From Lactimicrobium massiliense (GTDB taxonomy: Bacteria; Bacillota_I; Bacilli_A; Erysipelotrichales; Erysipelotrichaceae): DNA of 64,000 bases. Below the pieces are notes generated by a model. That model was not told where the DNA came from. It was given only the letters and a program-made list of their open reading frames with translations, and did no database searches. The stretch covers positions 186,001 to 250,000 of the forward strand of contig NZ_OUNG01000002.1 in the NCBI RefSeq assembly GCF_900343155.1, in the 5' to 3' direction. Of this stretch, positions 44,272 through 52,104 are shown piece after piece. The first letter of the stretch is position 1; each line of letters starts with the position of its first letter. The position numbers and the translations under genes were made by a program.

Positions 44272-45858
44272 ATGGAAAAGTCAAAGTACATTGACATCGC
44301 ACGGTATCTATCTTCGGGATCATTCTCACAGCGGGATATTGCGGGAATGACCCACACATCAAAAAACAAGGTATCCATCATCAAGGAGGTGATGGAAAAG
44401 AACAAATGGATACCGGAAGATCTTGATCAGTTTGATTCGAGTCAGCTTGATAAGATCTTCAGAAGAAGTGACATTCCTCAATCGGATGGACCAAAGCAGG
44501 TTCTCTATGTTGAGCCAGACTATGACCAGCTTTGTAAGGAGCTTCTCAAGCCTGGTGTCACTAAGAAACTCTTGTTTGATGAATATGCAGAGTCATGTGA
44601 AAGAGCCAATCTGCCCCATTTGCAGAAAACCCAGTTCCAGCTTCATCTTGAAGAACATTTGACCAAGAAATCTTATTCTGAGGTAATCAGGCATGAGCCT
44701 GGAAGAGAAATCGAAGTTGACTGGACCGGAGATCCAGCATACTGGAAAGATCCGTACACGGGAGAAATTCAGAAAGCGTGGCTGTTCGCTGCAATTCTGC
44801 CATTCAGCGGCTATGCATACGCTGAAGTCTTCCCGGATATGAAGCTGCCAAACTGGATTAAAGCAAATGTGCATATGCTGGAATACTTTCATGGCAGTCC
44901 GCATGTCATCATCTGTGACAACCTCAAGACTGGTGTTATCAGGCATCCAAAGAACGGTGATGTTATCTATCAGGCTGATTATGAAGCGTTTGCCAACTAT
45001 TACGGCATCATTCTTGAAGCTGCCAAGGTGCGGGCGCCACGATATAAAGCGCATGTAGAGAATGTCGTTGGCAAGTTTGAATCCGCCATCCTTGGTCGGC
45101 TGCGCAACATCCAGTGCTTCTCAATTGAGGAATACAACAAGTATGTTCGTAAGGAACTGGATGAATTCAATGCAAAGCCGTTTCAGAAGAAGGAAGGCAG
45201 CAGACTCAGCCTGTACACCGACTACGAAAAGGATCGGCTCTCTCCATTACCATCAATTCAATACGAATATTTCACCAGGAAAAAAGCAAAGATATATCCA
45301 AATATCTGTTTCCAATACAACAAGAATTTTTACTCTGTTCCGTATCAGCACATTGGTGAAGAAGTTTGGCTCAGGATCTTCAGTGACCGTATTGAATGCT
45401 GGACTATGAAAGGTGATTTTATCTGCACGCACAAGATTAAGGCTGGTATTGGCAAGTATGACATCTGGGACGAACACCGCCCGCCAAACAGTGCAAGCTT
45501 CGGCAAGTGGAACAGTAACAGATTCCTGAAATGGGCAAAGGAGATCGGTCCATACACTTATGAAGTCGTTGACCGCTTCTTCAGAAACGGCGGTGCAGAG
45601 CAGCGTTATTACAATACCGTACTTTCAATACTAAAACTGACAGACACATATCCTCGGCCAAGAGTAGAACATGCCTGTCAGATAGCACTGGACCATTACA
45701 AAAGACCAGTCTACAAGAATATTAAAGCGATTCTTTATGCCGGACAAGATATGGCTGTAATACAGCCTGATACAGGTGAAGTTGAATCAGATGGCACCCA
45801 GGAAAAGTCATTTGTCAGAGGAGCAGAGTATTATGCCAAGAAGAACAAGAAGAAATGA
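44272..45858 (+). CDS. istA: IS21-family transposase IstA
   Basis: A 528-residue DDE transposase. N-terminal helix-turn-helix ('LSSGSFSQRDIAGMTHTSKNKVSIIKEVM'), integrase core with Asp in 'IEVDWTGDPAYW', Asp in 'HVIICDNLKTGV' and Glu in 'YKAHVENVVGKFE', then a C-terminal beta-barrel. The ATG at 44272 is preceded by AAAGGAGGTG. It overlaps istB by 26 bp, giving coupled translation. Both genes are intact, suggesting a functional, recent element. Confidence 0.92.
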   Translation: MEKSKYIDIARYLSSGSFSQRDIAGMTHTSKNKVSIIKEVMEKNKWIPEDLDQFDSSQLDKIFRRSDIPQSDGPKQVLYVEPDYDQLCKELLKPGVTKKLLFDEYAESCERANLPHLQKTQFQLHLEEHLTKKSYSEVIRHEPGREIEVDWTGDPAYWKDPYTGEIQKAWLFAAILPFSGYAYAEVFPDMKLPNWIKANVHMLEYFHGSPHVIICDNLKTGVIRHPKNGDVIYQADYEAFANYYGIILEAAKVRAPRYKAHVENVVGKFESAILGRLRNIQCFSIEEYNKYVRKELDEFNAKPFQKKEGSRLSLYTDYEKDRLSPLPSIQYEYFTRKKAKIYPNICFQYNKNFYSVPYQHIGEEVWLRIFSDRIECWTMKGDFICTHKIKAGIGKYDIWDEHRPPNSASFGKWNSNRFLKWAKEIGPYTYEVVDRFFRNGGAEQRYYNTVLSILKLTDTYPRPRVEHACQIALDHYKRPVYKNIKAILYAGQDMAVIQPDTGEVESDGTQEKSFVRGAEYYAKKNKKK

Positions 45859-46651
45859 AATCACGCCGAAAACCGTCAGTAAAGAAATAAGGCAGCTTGG
45901 CATGAAAGAAATGGCTGATCTCTTTGACGCAATGGCAGAAAGCGGTGAACTGGCTGATCAATCGGCACTGCAGGTAGTTGACCAGCTCATCAGTTGTCAG
46001 CTGATTGGGAACGGCAATCGCACAGCAGACCGTTATAAGAAAGCAGCTAAACTGTTTTTCCCATCTGCAGATTTTAACAACCTTCTCTATCTGCCTCAGA
46101 GACATTTGAATATTCCTCTGATCGATCAGCTGAAAACGTGTGAATTCATAGACAGTGAGCTGAACATCATGATTCAATCGGCAACAGGAGGCGGAAAGAC
46201 GTTCCTTGCCTGTGCTTATGGCAACGAAGCATGTGAGCATGGGTATACAGTCAGATACTTCATCATGCCTGACCTTATGAGCACCTACCACAATCAGGAA
46301 AGCAAAGGTAAAGGAGAGAAATTCCTCAGGAAGCTGGTTAATACGAACCTGGTGATCATTGACGACTTTATGCTTACCAGGATAACCAGTGAAGATGCGG
46401 ATTTCCTGTACCGACTGATCTCATCGAAACCCAGATCCAGTATTCATCGTTCTTTCCTGATCTGCTCACAGCTAATGCCTGAAGAAATGTATAACCGGCT
46501 TTCACAGGCAGGAGGCGCAATCGCAGATACGATCATGAACCGTCTGACTGCCAAGGCATACACAATAACACTCGAAGGTGACAGCATGAGAAATATCGAT
46601 ATAGCTGCCGCCCTTGCACAGCAGCAAGCTTCACGAAGTAATACACAGTAA
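45833..46651 (+). CDS. istB: IS21-family helper ATPase IstB
   Basis: A 272-residue DnaC-like AAA+ ATPase that selects the target and assists IstA. Walker A is 'SATGGGKT' (116-123) and Walker B 'LVIIDDFML'. The ATG at 45833 has AGAGGAGCAG upstream and lies inside the end of istA. A terminator-like hairpin follows within the element. Confidence 0.92.
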   Translation: MPRRTRRNEITPKTVSKEIRQLGMKEMADLFDAMAESGELADQSALQVVDQLISCQLIGNGNRTADRYKKAAKLFFPSADFNNLLYLPQRHLNIPLIDQLKTCEFIDSELNIMIQSATGGGKTFLACAYGNEACEHGYTVRYFIMPDLMSTYHNQESKGKGEKFLRKLVNTNLVIIDDFMLTRITSEDADFLYRLISSKPRSSIHRSFLICSQLMPEEMYNRLSQAGGAIADTIMNRLTAKAYTITLEGDSMRNIDIAAALAQQQASRSNTQ

Positions 46652-46658
46652 TCAAATG

Positions 46659-46696
46659 ATCCCCTGTCCAATACCGACAAGGGATCACCCTTTTAT
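46659..46696 (+). terminator. Terminator inside IS21, upstream of EIID
   Basis: TGATCCC-c-TGTC / GACA-a-GGGATCA hairpin followed by CCCTTTT. It should reduce read-through from the PTS promoter and istAB into EIID. Confidence 0.55.
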
Positions 46697-46795
46697 GGCG
46701 GTACCATGACAACCGGTTCAGTGAGTCCATCAATTTCCGCACTGCCGGTACCATCTCATGCCGGATCTATGCGTCCAAAGTCCCGGCGTCTGCAA

Positions 46796-46799
46796 TATG
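46796..46799 (+). repeat. Right TATG target duplication of IS21 element
   Basis: Second copy of TATG; its last three bases form the retained EIID start codon. Confidence 0.8.
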
Positions 46800-47639
46800 T
46801 CACAGAAAGGTTTGGAAACACAGAAAAACTACCCTCTGCATAAGAAGCTGAAGGAAATATTCTGGGGCGCATGGTGTATGCAGACAAACTGGAACTATGA
46901 GCGCCAGATGAACACAGCTTATATGTATGCAATGTCGCACTGTATCGATCGTCTGTATCCTGACAAAGATGAAATTGAAAAGAAAAAAGCAGCATACAGA
47001 CGACACTTGGAATTCTTCAATATCACACCTCAGTGTGCAGCTCTGACACTTGGTATTTCCGAAGCAATGGAAGAGGAGTATGCTGCCCACCCGGATACGT
47101 TTGATCCTGCCTCAATCAACGCTGTCAAGGTTGCTTTGATGGGCCCTCTGTCAGGCATCGGTGACTCATTGTTCCAGGGAACCATCCGTATCATTGCAAT
47201 GTCTATCGGCATTTCCCTTGCCCAGAAAGGCAGCATCGTTGGACCGATTCTTGCGATGGCAATTTCCATCGCAACAAGTGCACCGTTTACCTGGTACATG
47301 GGTAAACTCGGCTATACGAAAGGCCAGGAGTTCGTTAAGCAGTTATCAGAATCCAACGTCATGGAAAAAGTGATGTTTGTATGTTCCATTGCCGGCCTGT
47401 TTGTTATTGGCGGTATGTCTGCATCATTGGCTAATCTTACAACACCGATCTCATTTGGCTCTGCCTTTGTTTTGCAGGATGTTCTCGATGGTATTATGCC
47501 GAAGATTATTCCGCTGGTTATGACATGGATCATGTATGGCATTATCAAATCAGGCAAAGTTAAACCAATGTATGTCATCGTTGCATGCTTCGTCTTTGGA
47601 ATTATTTTGAATTATCTTGGAATTTTAACAGTCGCATAA
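46797..47639 (+). CDS. PTS mannose-class EIID component, cut off from its ribosome site
   Basis: A 280-residue membrane subunit of the mannose-class PTS. Typical are 'LKEIFWGAWCMQTNWNYERQM', 'LMGPLSGIGDSLFQGTIRIIAMSIGISLAQKG' and a C-terminal membrane segment. The coding frame is complete from ATG 46797, but the sequence just upstream is IS21 terminal repeat with no Shine-Dalgarno. The original GGAGG remains at 44073-44077, 2.7 kb away. Without the IS the gene would read AAAGGAGGACGAT-ATG-TCA-CAG. An alternative in-frame ATG at 46758 also lacks a ribosome site. The subunit, and so the transporter, may be poorly expressed unless the IS end provides a promoter and start. Confidence 0.88.
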   Translation: MSQKGLETQKNYPLHKKLKEIFWGAWCMQTNWNYERQMNTAYMYAMSHCIDRLYPDKDEIEKKKAAYRRHLEFFNITPQCAALTLGISEAMEEEYAAHPDTFDPASINAVKVALMGPLSGIGDSLFQGTIRIIAMSIGISLAQKGSIVGPILAMAISIATSAPFTWYMGKLGYTKGQEFVKQLSESNVMEKVMFVCSIAGLFVIGGMSASLANLTTPISFGSAFVLQDVLDGIMPKIIPLVMTWIMYGIIKSGKVKPMYVIVACFVFGIILNYLGILTVA

Positions 47640-47670
47640 CGAGAAAAAAGCAGAAGAGGAGAAAAAGAAA

Positions 47671-48642
47671 ATGTTTGACGTTAAAAGCACTGTAGAAAAA
47701 ATTGTATCAGAAAAGCACATTAACAACATTAGCTTCACTGGATGTGGCGGTTCACTGTCATGCTTCTATGCACCATACTATTATGTGACCCGTGAAGCAA
47801 AGATGATTTCCACAAACTATGCTAACGGTCATGAATTTACAGAAGATACCCCTGCAAATGTTGGTGAGAACTCCATCGTTGTATGCGCAAGCCGCAGGGG
47901 AAACACACCCCAGACTGTCAGCGCTGCACAGCGCGCAAAGGATCTTGGCGCAACTGTAATTGCTCTGCAGATGGAGACGGATACACCGCTTGAAAAGATT
48001 GCGGATTATACAATCCAGTTTAAGGACACTGGCGTGGATGGTGCCCTTTATGAGGAATCCAAGGGTGCTTATGCTCTGAAGATTGCTTATGAGACCGTAA
48101 ATGCTGTTGAGCATAATACAGAAGTATACAATGCAATGACAGATGCAATGAGCAAGATGAATGAGATTGTTCCGGCTGCGCAGAAGAAAGCAGTTCCGGA
48201 TGCGATTGCATTTGCACAGGATTATGCAAACGATAACATGATTTATACAATGGGATCCGGTACTGCATGGGCAGCTGCCCAGCAGCAGACCATCTGCATT
48301 TTCATGGAAATGCAGTGGATCAATTCCTCTGTAATTCATTGCGATGAATTCTTCAATGGACCATTTGAGATTACAGAAAGAGACACTGCTTATCTGCTTC
48401 TGAAATCTACCGGCAGAACAAGAGGAGTTGATGAAAGAGCAATTCGCTTCCTTGAGAAGTTCAACAACCATACAACCATTATCGATGGGTATGATTATGG
48501 TATGAAGGAACTGGGCGAAGTTTCCGAATATTATGATCATGATTTCTATAGTGAACTGCTTGGAGTGTATAATCATCTCCTTGCAGATCGCCGCCAGCAT
48601 CCTCTGAGCTGGAGAAAATACATGTGGAAATTCGCATATTAA
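47671..48642 (+). CDS. SIS domain protein, FrlB/GfrF-like deglycase candidate
   Basis: A 323-residue sugar isomerase-like protein with two SIS halves ('ISFTGCGGSLSCFYAPYYYV', 'SIVVCASRRGNTPQTVSAAQ' and 'MIYTMGSGTAWAAAQQQTICIFMEMQWINSS'). The stretch 'IHCDEFFNGPFEITERDTAYLLL' matches the E-F-x-x-G-P-x-E motif of fructoselysine-6-phosphate deglycase FrlB, and the C-terminal 'ADRRQHPLSWRKYMWKFAY' also fits that group. It would release glucose-6-phosphate and an amino acid from a phosphorylated Amadori compound imported by the PTS. AGAAGAGGAGAAA precedes the ATG. A strong hairpin follows. Confidence 0.78.
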   Translation: MFDVKSTVEKIVSEKHINNISFTGCGGSLSCFYAPYYYVTREAKMISTNYANGHEFTEDTPANVGENSIVVCASRRGNTPQTVSAAQRAKDLGATVIALQMETDTPLEKIADYTIQFKDTGVDGALYEESKGAYALKIAYETVNAVEHNTEVYNAMTDAMSKMNEIVPAAQKKAVPDAIAFAQDYANDNMIYTMGSGTAWAAAQQQTICIFMEMQWINSSVIHCDEFFNGPFEITERDTAYLLLKSTGRTRGVDERAIRFLEKFNNHTTIIDGYDYGMKELGEVSEYYDHDFYSELLGVYNHLLADRRQHPLSWRKYMWKFAY

Positions 48643-48676
48643 TTGAACGTCTGCTTATATATTTTGCTGATTGACT

Positions 48677-48711
48677 TTCAGCCCACATACTGGATCTGTA
48701 TGTGGGCTGAA
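48677..48711 (+). terminator. Strong 14-bp hairpin after the first SIS gene
   Basis: TTCAGCCCACATAC/GTATGTGGGCTGAA, perfect 14 bp stem with loop TGGATCT. It is followed by GTTATCTTA rather than a clean T run, so it may be a partial terminator or mRNA 3' stabiliser within the larger cluster. Confidence 0.6.
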
Positions 48712-48860
48712 GTTATCTTAATATTCATTACAATATTCATCTCTTCATCATTTTATTCAGAATCATGTGTTTTGATTATTTCTACATGTTCAGTACTGCG
48801 ATGGCACTGAAAGGATGAAAAAAATAATGGCTGTATTTACATAGAGGAGAAAAGGAAAGC

Positions 48861-50216
48861 ATGAAAAGAAGCACATCTCTGGATCATCGGATACTTCAAA
48901 TTCTGATTCCCGCTATCTTGGAAAATGCGCTGCTGCTGCTTTCAAGTATGATCCTGACCGGTTATATCGGAAGGCTCAGTATCAATGAAATCAGTTCATA
49001 TGGAATCGCAAATCGGATATATTCGATCTATTTCTCGATTTCACAAGGATTCTCTATTGGGACAATGGCGCTTCTGGCCAGAAAATTTGGAAAAAATGAT
49101 GTCAGGGCGTGCAGCAGGCTTCAGATGGGTTGCTATTTGTTACTGCTTCCATTAGCTGCTGTTGCCATGATTCTGATTTTCCTGTTTTCCCGGCAGTTGT
49201 TATCCACGATGACAGAGGAAACAGTTCTGCTGGATCAGGCTCAGAAATTCCTGATGCAGACAATATGGTTCTATCCGCTGATATCTATTGTGCATCAGAA
49301 TGCAACAGCATTCCAGGCAGATGGAAATACAAAAACACCACTTGAAATCGCAACTATTGGCAATATTGTCAATCTGATACTTGGCTATATGCTGATCTTT
49401 GGAAAAGGTGCTCCAAGACTTGGTTTATCTGGCGCCGCCTGGTCTCAGAATATTTCATTCCTGGTGATGGCTTCTACCGGGCTGTATTTCTTGTATGGAA
49501 AGAACGGTCTGTTTTCGTCCCAGAAAATTGAAAGCCGGCTGAGCCTGAATGAATGCAGGGAAATCGTTAAAACCGGAACACCTGCTTCTATTGAGAACTC
49601 ACTGTGGAATATAGCTGCTGTTTACATGAGCTGTGTCATTCTAAGCTATGGCAGAACTGAATATGCAGCATATCAGCTTGGCATGCAGGGAGAAGCTTTC
49701 TGCGATATGATGTCCGCCGGTTTTCTGACGGCAGCCATGTCGCTTTCTGCAAATGCGATCGGTGCCTCGGACAGTAACCTGTATCAGAATGCATTAAATC
49801 GGCTGAATTATTACTGCCGGCTGATCAGCGGCGTTACCATGCTGTTTCTGCTGCTGTTCTCCCCCTTTGTACTCAGACTTCTAACGGATAAAGCAGAACT
49901 GATCCAGATTGCAAAAATCTATTGTTATATGATGATCATTTCGCAGTATCCTCAGCACCATCAGAAAATCCTGTATGGTTATCTGCGCTCGGCAGGTTAT
50001 TATAATTCGCCTCTTGTCATCAGTCTGATTGGAATTTATGGATGCCGCGTTCTACTGTCATATATTTTCGGTTTCCTCCTGCATTGGAATATTGTCTGGA
50101 TCTGGATTGCGATGGATGTGGATCAGTGGGCAAGGGATATTTTTGCAGCAATTATATTTAAAGTCAGAAATGTAAAAAGCTATGTAAAGGAGCAGACAAA
50201 TGCAGCTAAGTGTTAA
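48861..50216 (+). CDS. MATE family efflux transporter (4 of 4)
   Basis: A 451-residue transporter with about twelve helices ('ILQILIPAILENALLLLSSMILTGYIGRLSINEISSYGIANRI' and 'EIVKTGTPASIENSLWNIAAVYMSCVILSYG'). AGAGGAGAAAAGGA precedes the ATG. It overlaps the HAD gene by 17 bases, which overlaps the second SIS gene, so it belongs to the PTS cluster. A pump here might export a substrate by-product or be an importer of an unphosphorylated compound. Confidence 0.88.
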   Translation: MKRSTSLDHRILQILIPAILENALLLLSSMILTGYIGRLSINEISSYGIANRIYSIYFSISQGFSIGTMALLARKFGKNDVRACSRLQMGCYLLLLPLAAVAMILIFLFSRQLLSTMTEETVLLDQAQKFLMQTIWFYPLISIVHQNATAFQADGNTKTPLEIATIGNIVNLILGYMLIFGKGAPRLGLSGAAWSQNISFLVMASTGLYFLYGKNGLFSSQKIESRLSLNECREIVKTGTPASIENSLWNIAAVYMSCVILSYGRTEYAAYQLGMQGEAFCDMMSAGFLTAAMSLSANAIGASDSNLYQNALNRLNYYCRLISGVTMLFLLLFSPFVLRLLTDKAELIQIAKIYCYMMIISQYPQHHQKILYGYLRSAGYYNSPLVISLIGIYGCRVLLSYIFGFLLHWNIVWIWIAMDVDQWARDIFAAIIFKVRNVKSYVKEQTNAAKC

Positions 50217-50862
50217 GCCAGAATTAGTCATTTTTGATGTTGATGGATTGATGCTGAATACAGAATTTATCTGGAAAAAGGCATGGGAAGAAAGTGGACG
50301 TCTAAATGGAATTGATTCGTTTGGAAGTGCATTCTGTAAAGCTGTCGGTATTACCGGGGAAGATGTAGAACGTATGCTGGCGGCAGAATATCCGCATGAA
50401 CCATGGAGGATTGCGCTGGCGCAGGCTCGTGAAATCGGAAGCAGAAAACTATTGGCAGAGGTTGATGTGATGCCGGGGGTGATGGAGCTGCTGGCTGTAT
50501 TGGAAAAACTGCAGATTCCAAAAGCTGTGGCGACAACAACCAGCCGCATCCAGACAGAAGAGAGGCTTTCAAAGCTGCACCTGTTGACCAGCTTTGACTG
50601 TATTTTGTGCGGAGATGAAGTGAAGTACCGCAAGCCGAATCCGGAAATCTATCAGACTGTCCTGAGGAAAATGAACTGCCGGCCGGAAGATGCTCTTGTT
50701 CTGGAAGATACAGGATATGGGGTCAGAGCAGCTAGTGCCGCAGGCATCAGGGTGATCATGGTTCCATCCATTAATACCCCTACAACAGAGGACATTCAAC
50801 GATCATTTGCTATCGTGTCCTCTCTGCTTGAAGTGAAGAAGATGATGGAGATCTTTATATGA
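50200..50862 (+). CDS. HAD superfamily hydrolase (beta-phosphoglucomutase-like)
   Basis: A 220-residue HAD phosphatase, subfamily IA. Motif I is 'FDVDGLMLNTEFIW' (nucleophile and acid Asp), motif II Thr lies in 'VATTTSRIQTEE', motif III Lys in 'VKYRKPNPEIY' and motif IV 'ALVLEDTGYGVRAASAAG'. The cap resembles that of beta-phosphoglucomutases and 2-deoxyglucose-6-phosphatases. AAAGGAGCAG precedes the ATG. Its start lies within the MATE gene and its stop overlaps the next start (ATGA), so it is tightly coupled to the cluster. It probably dephosphorylates a sugar phosphate. Confidence 0.88.
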   Translation: MQLSVKPELVIFDVDGLMLNTEFIWKKAWEESGRLNGIDSFGSAFCKAVGITGEDVERMLAAEYPHEPWRIALAQAREIGSRKLLAEVDVMPGVMELLAVLEKLQIPKAVATTTSRIQTEERLSKLHLLTSFDCILCGDEVKYRKPNPEIYQTVLRKMNCRPEDALVLEDTGYGVRAASAAGIRVIMVPSINTPTTEDIQRSFAIVSSLLEVKKMMEIFI

Positions 50863-51935
50863 AATCAATGTATGAATATATTTGTGAATCAGATAAGGCT
50901 GTCAGGAATATCATTAATAACAGGCTTGCCATTTATAAAGCATTAAAAGACAGGCCAAACATAAAGAAGATGAAAAGTGTATTTCTGGCAGGGTCCGGAA
51001 CAAGCTATCATGCCTCATTGGCATCTGCCTGTGCCTGTGAAAATATTCTGCATGTTCCTGCGCGGGCAGTAATGGCAATGGAGTTTGTTGACAGTGTGAA
51101 TGTGATTCCGGCTGATTCTCTGGTCATTGGAATCTCTCAGGGTGGCAGAAGCACCAGTACGATGAATGCATTGCGCAAGGGCAGAGACCATGGCTGTGTC
51201 ACCATTGCCATTACCTCAGATCTTCACTCTCCGGTTGCGTCTGTGGCTGATATCACCATTGAACTCATGGTTGGTGAGGAAGATATGGGGCCAAAGACAA
51301 AAGGATATTTCTGCTCTGTGGCAACGATCATTGTGCTTTCTGAAGCGATTGCACTCTTGAAAGGAGAACCGGCCATCAGTGAAGAAACACTGTATCATGA
51401 ACTGCTTTCCTGCGCAGACGTAATTCCGCCAATTGCTGTAAAAGCCAAGGCGTTTTACGAACAGAACAGACAAATATTTCTCCAATCCAGAAAAATATTT
51501 GTTGTCGGCTATATGAGTAGTGTTGCCTCTGCATATGAAGGCGCTTTGAAAATTCTGGAAACGGTCAACTGTCCGGTACAGGGATTTGAAATGGAAGAGT
51601 TCATGCATGGCATTTATCATGCCGTGGATGAAAATACATTGATCATTTGGCTTGGTGCAGATCAATATCATTACAGGAGAATGCTGGGACTGCTGCACTA
51701 TCTTCAGCAGCATAAGCACTGCAGTTCGGTTCTGATTACTTCCGGTCAAAGTGCAGATGTCATGCCTGTGATGCAGTTTCCGTTTGTCAAAGACAACTTG
51801 TTTGAGGGACTGGAGTACATTGTTCCCGTACAGGTTATTGCAGAACAGATGGCATCAGATCGAGGCATTGATCTGACCGTAAGTACAGATCCTGACTTCC
51901 ACCGTGAGATGGGAAGTTACTGCTACGAAAAGTAA
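50859..51935 (+). CDS. SIS domain protein, GlmS/FrlB-like (second deglycase candidate)
   Basis: A 358-residue double-SIS protein resembling the isomerase half of GlmS and the GfrE/FrlB deglycases: 'VFLAGSGTSYHASLASACACENIL', 'VIGISQGGRSTSTMNALRKG' and 'IFVVGYMSSVASAYEGALKILE', then 'GFEMEEFMHGIYHAVDENTLIIWLG' with the active-site Glu and His pattern. It lacks a glutaminase domain. Together with the first SIS protein at 47671 it forms the pair expected for glucoselysine and fructoselysine use. The start overlaps the HAD stop. The substrate is inferred from context. Confidence 0.8.
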   Translation: MKSMYEYICESDKAVRNIINNRLAIYKALKDRPNIKKMKSVFLAGSGTSYHASLASACACENILHVPARAVMAMEFVDSVNVIPADSLVIGISQGGRSTSTMNALRKGRDHGCVTIAITSDLHSPVASVADITIELMVGEEDMGPKTKGYFCSVATIIVLSEAIALLKGEPAISEETLYHELLSCADVIPPIAVKAKAFYEQNRQIFLQSRKIFVVGYMSSVASAYEGALKILETVNCPVQGFEMEEFMHGIYHAVDENTLIIWLGADQYHYRRMLGLLHYLQQHKHCSSVLITSGQSADVMPVMQFPFVKDNLFEGLEYIVPVQVIAEQMASDRGIDLTVSTDPDFHREMGSYCYEK

Positions 51936-52041
51936 AAAAGAGAGCAGATAATGAAGCCCGGTATTGCAATCTATGAAAAAGCACGGAATTGCAGCGCTTA
52001 CAGTGAAAGACTTTCTGAAAATACACGAAATATTCTGACAC

Positions 52042-52059
52042 CATGATGTTATAATCATG
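52042..52059 (+). promoter_or_regulatory. Extended -10 promoter overlapped by palindrome, ECF operon
   Basis: TGT-TATAAT (TATAAT at 52050-52055) lies 30 bases before the S-component start and is embedded in the inverted repeat CATGAT-GTTATA-ATCATG. A regulator bound here would cover the -10 box. No good -35 is seen, consistent with an extended -10 promoter. Confidence 0.5.
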
Positions 52060-52084
52060 CTGTTTCATTAATAAAGGGGATGAA

Positions 52085-52104
52085 ATGATGGATAAGAAAT
52101 TTTC
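52085..52104 (+). pseudogene. ECF S component (UPF0397), first codons, split by ISL3
   Basis: ATG-ATG-GAT-AAG-AAA-TTT-TC encodes 'MMDKKF(S)' behind AAAGGGGATG. The frame is interrupted by the ISL3 element at 52105 and resumes at 53761 as '(S)TKSIVATGLGAAVF', which gives a normal UPF0397 N-terminus. Confidence 0.85.
52097..52104 (+). repeat. Left 8-bp target duplication AAATTTTC of ISL3 element
   Basis: AAATTTTC is repeated at 53753-53760. The 8 bp length is characteristic of ISL3 transposition. Confidence 0.9.

Larger units (their letters stand above)
44086..46795. mobile_element. IS21-family insertion sequence in the EIID start codon
   Basis: A 2710 bp element carrying istA and istB. The ends form an imperfect inverted repeat: left TTGCAAACGGCGGTACGTTG and right, reversed, TTGCAGACGCCGGGACTTTG. 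Further GGCGGTACC-type repeats lie inside each end, as usual for IS21. A 4 bp duplication TATG flanks it. Insertion placed the EIID Shine-Dalgarno on the left and the EIID coding frame on the right. Confidence 0.85.
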
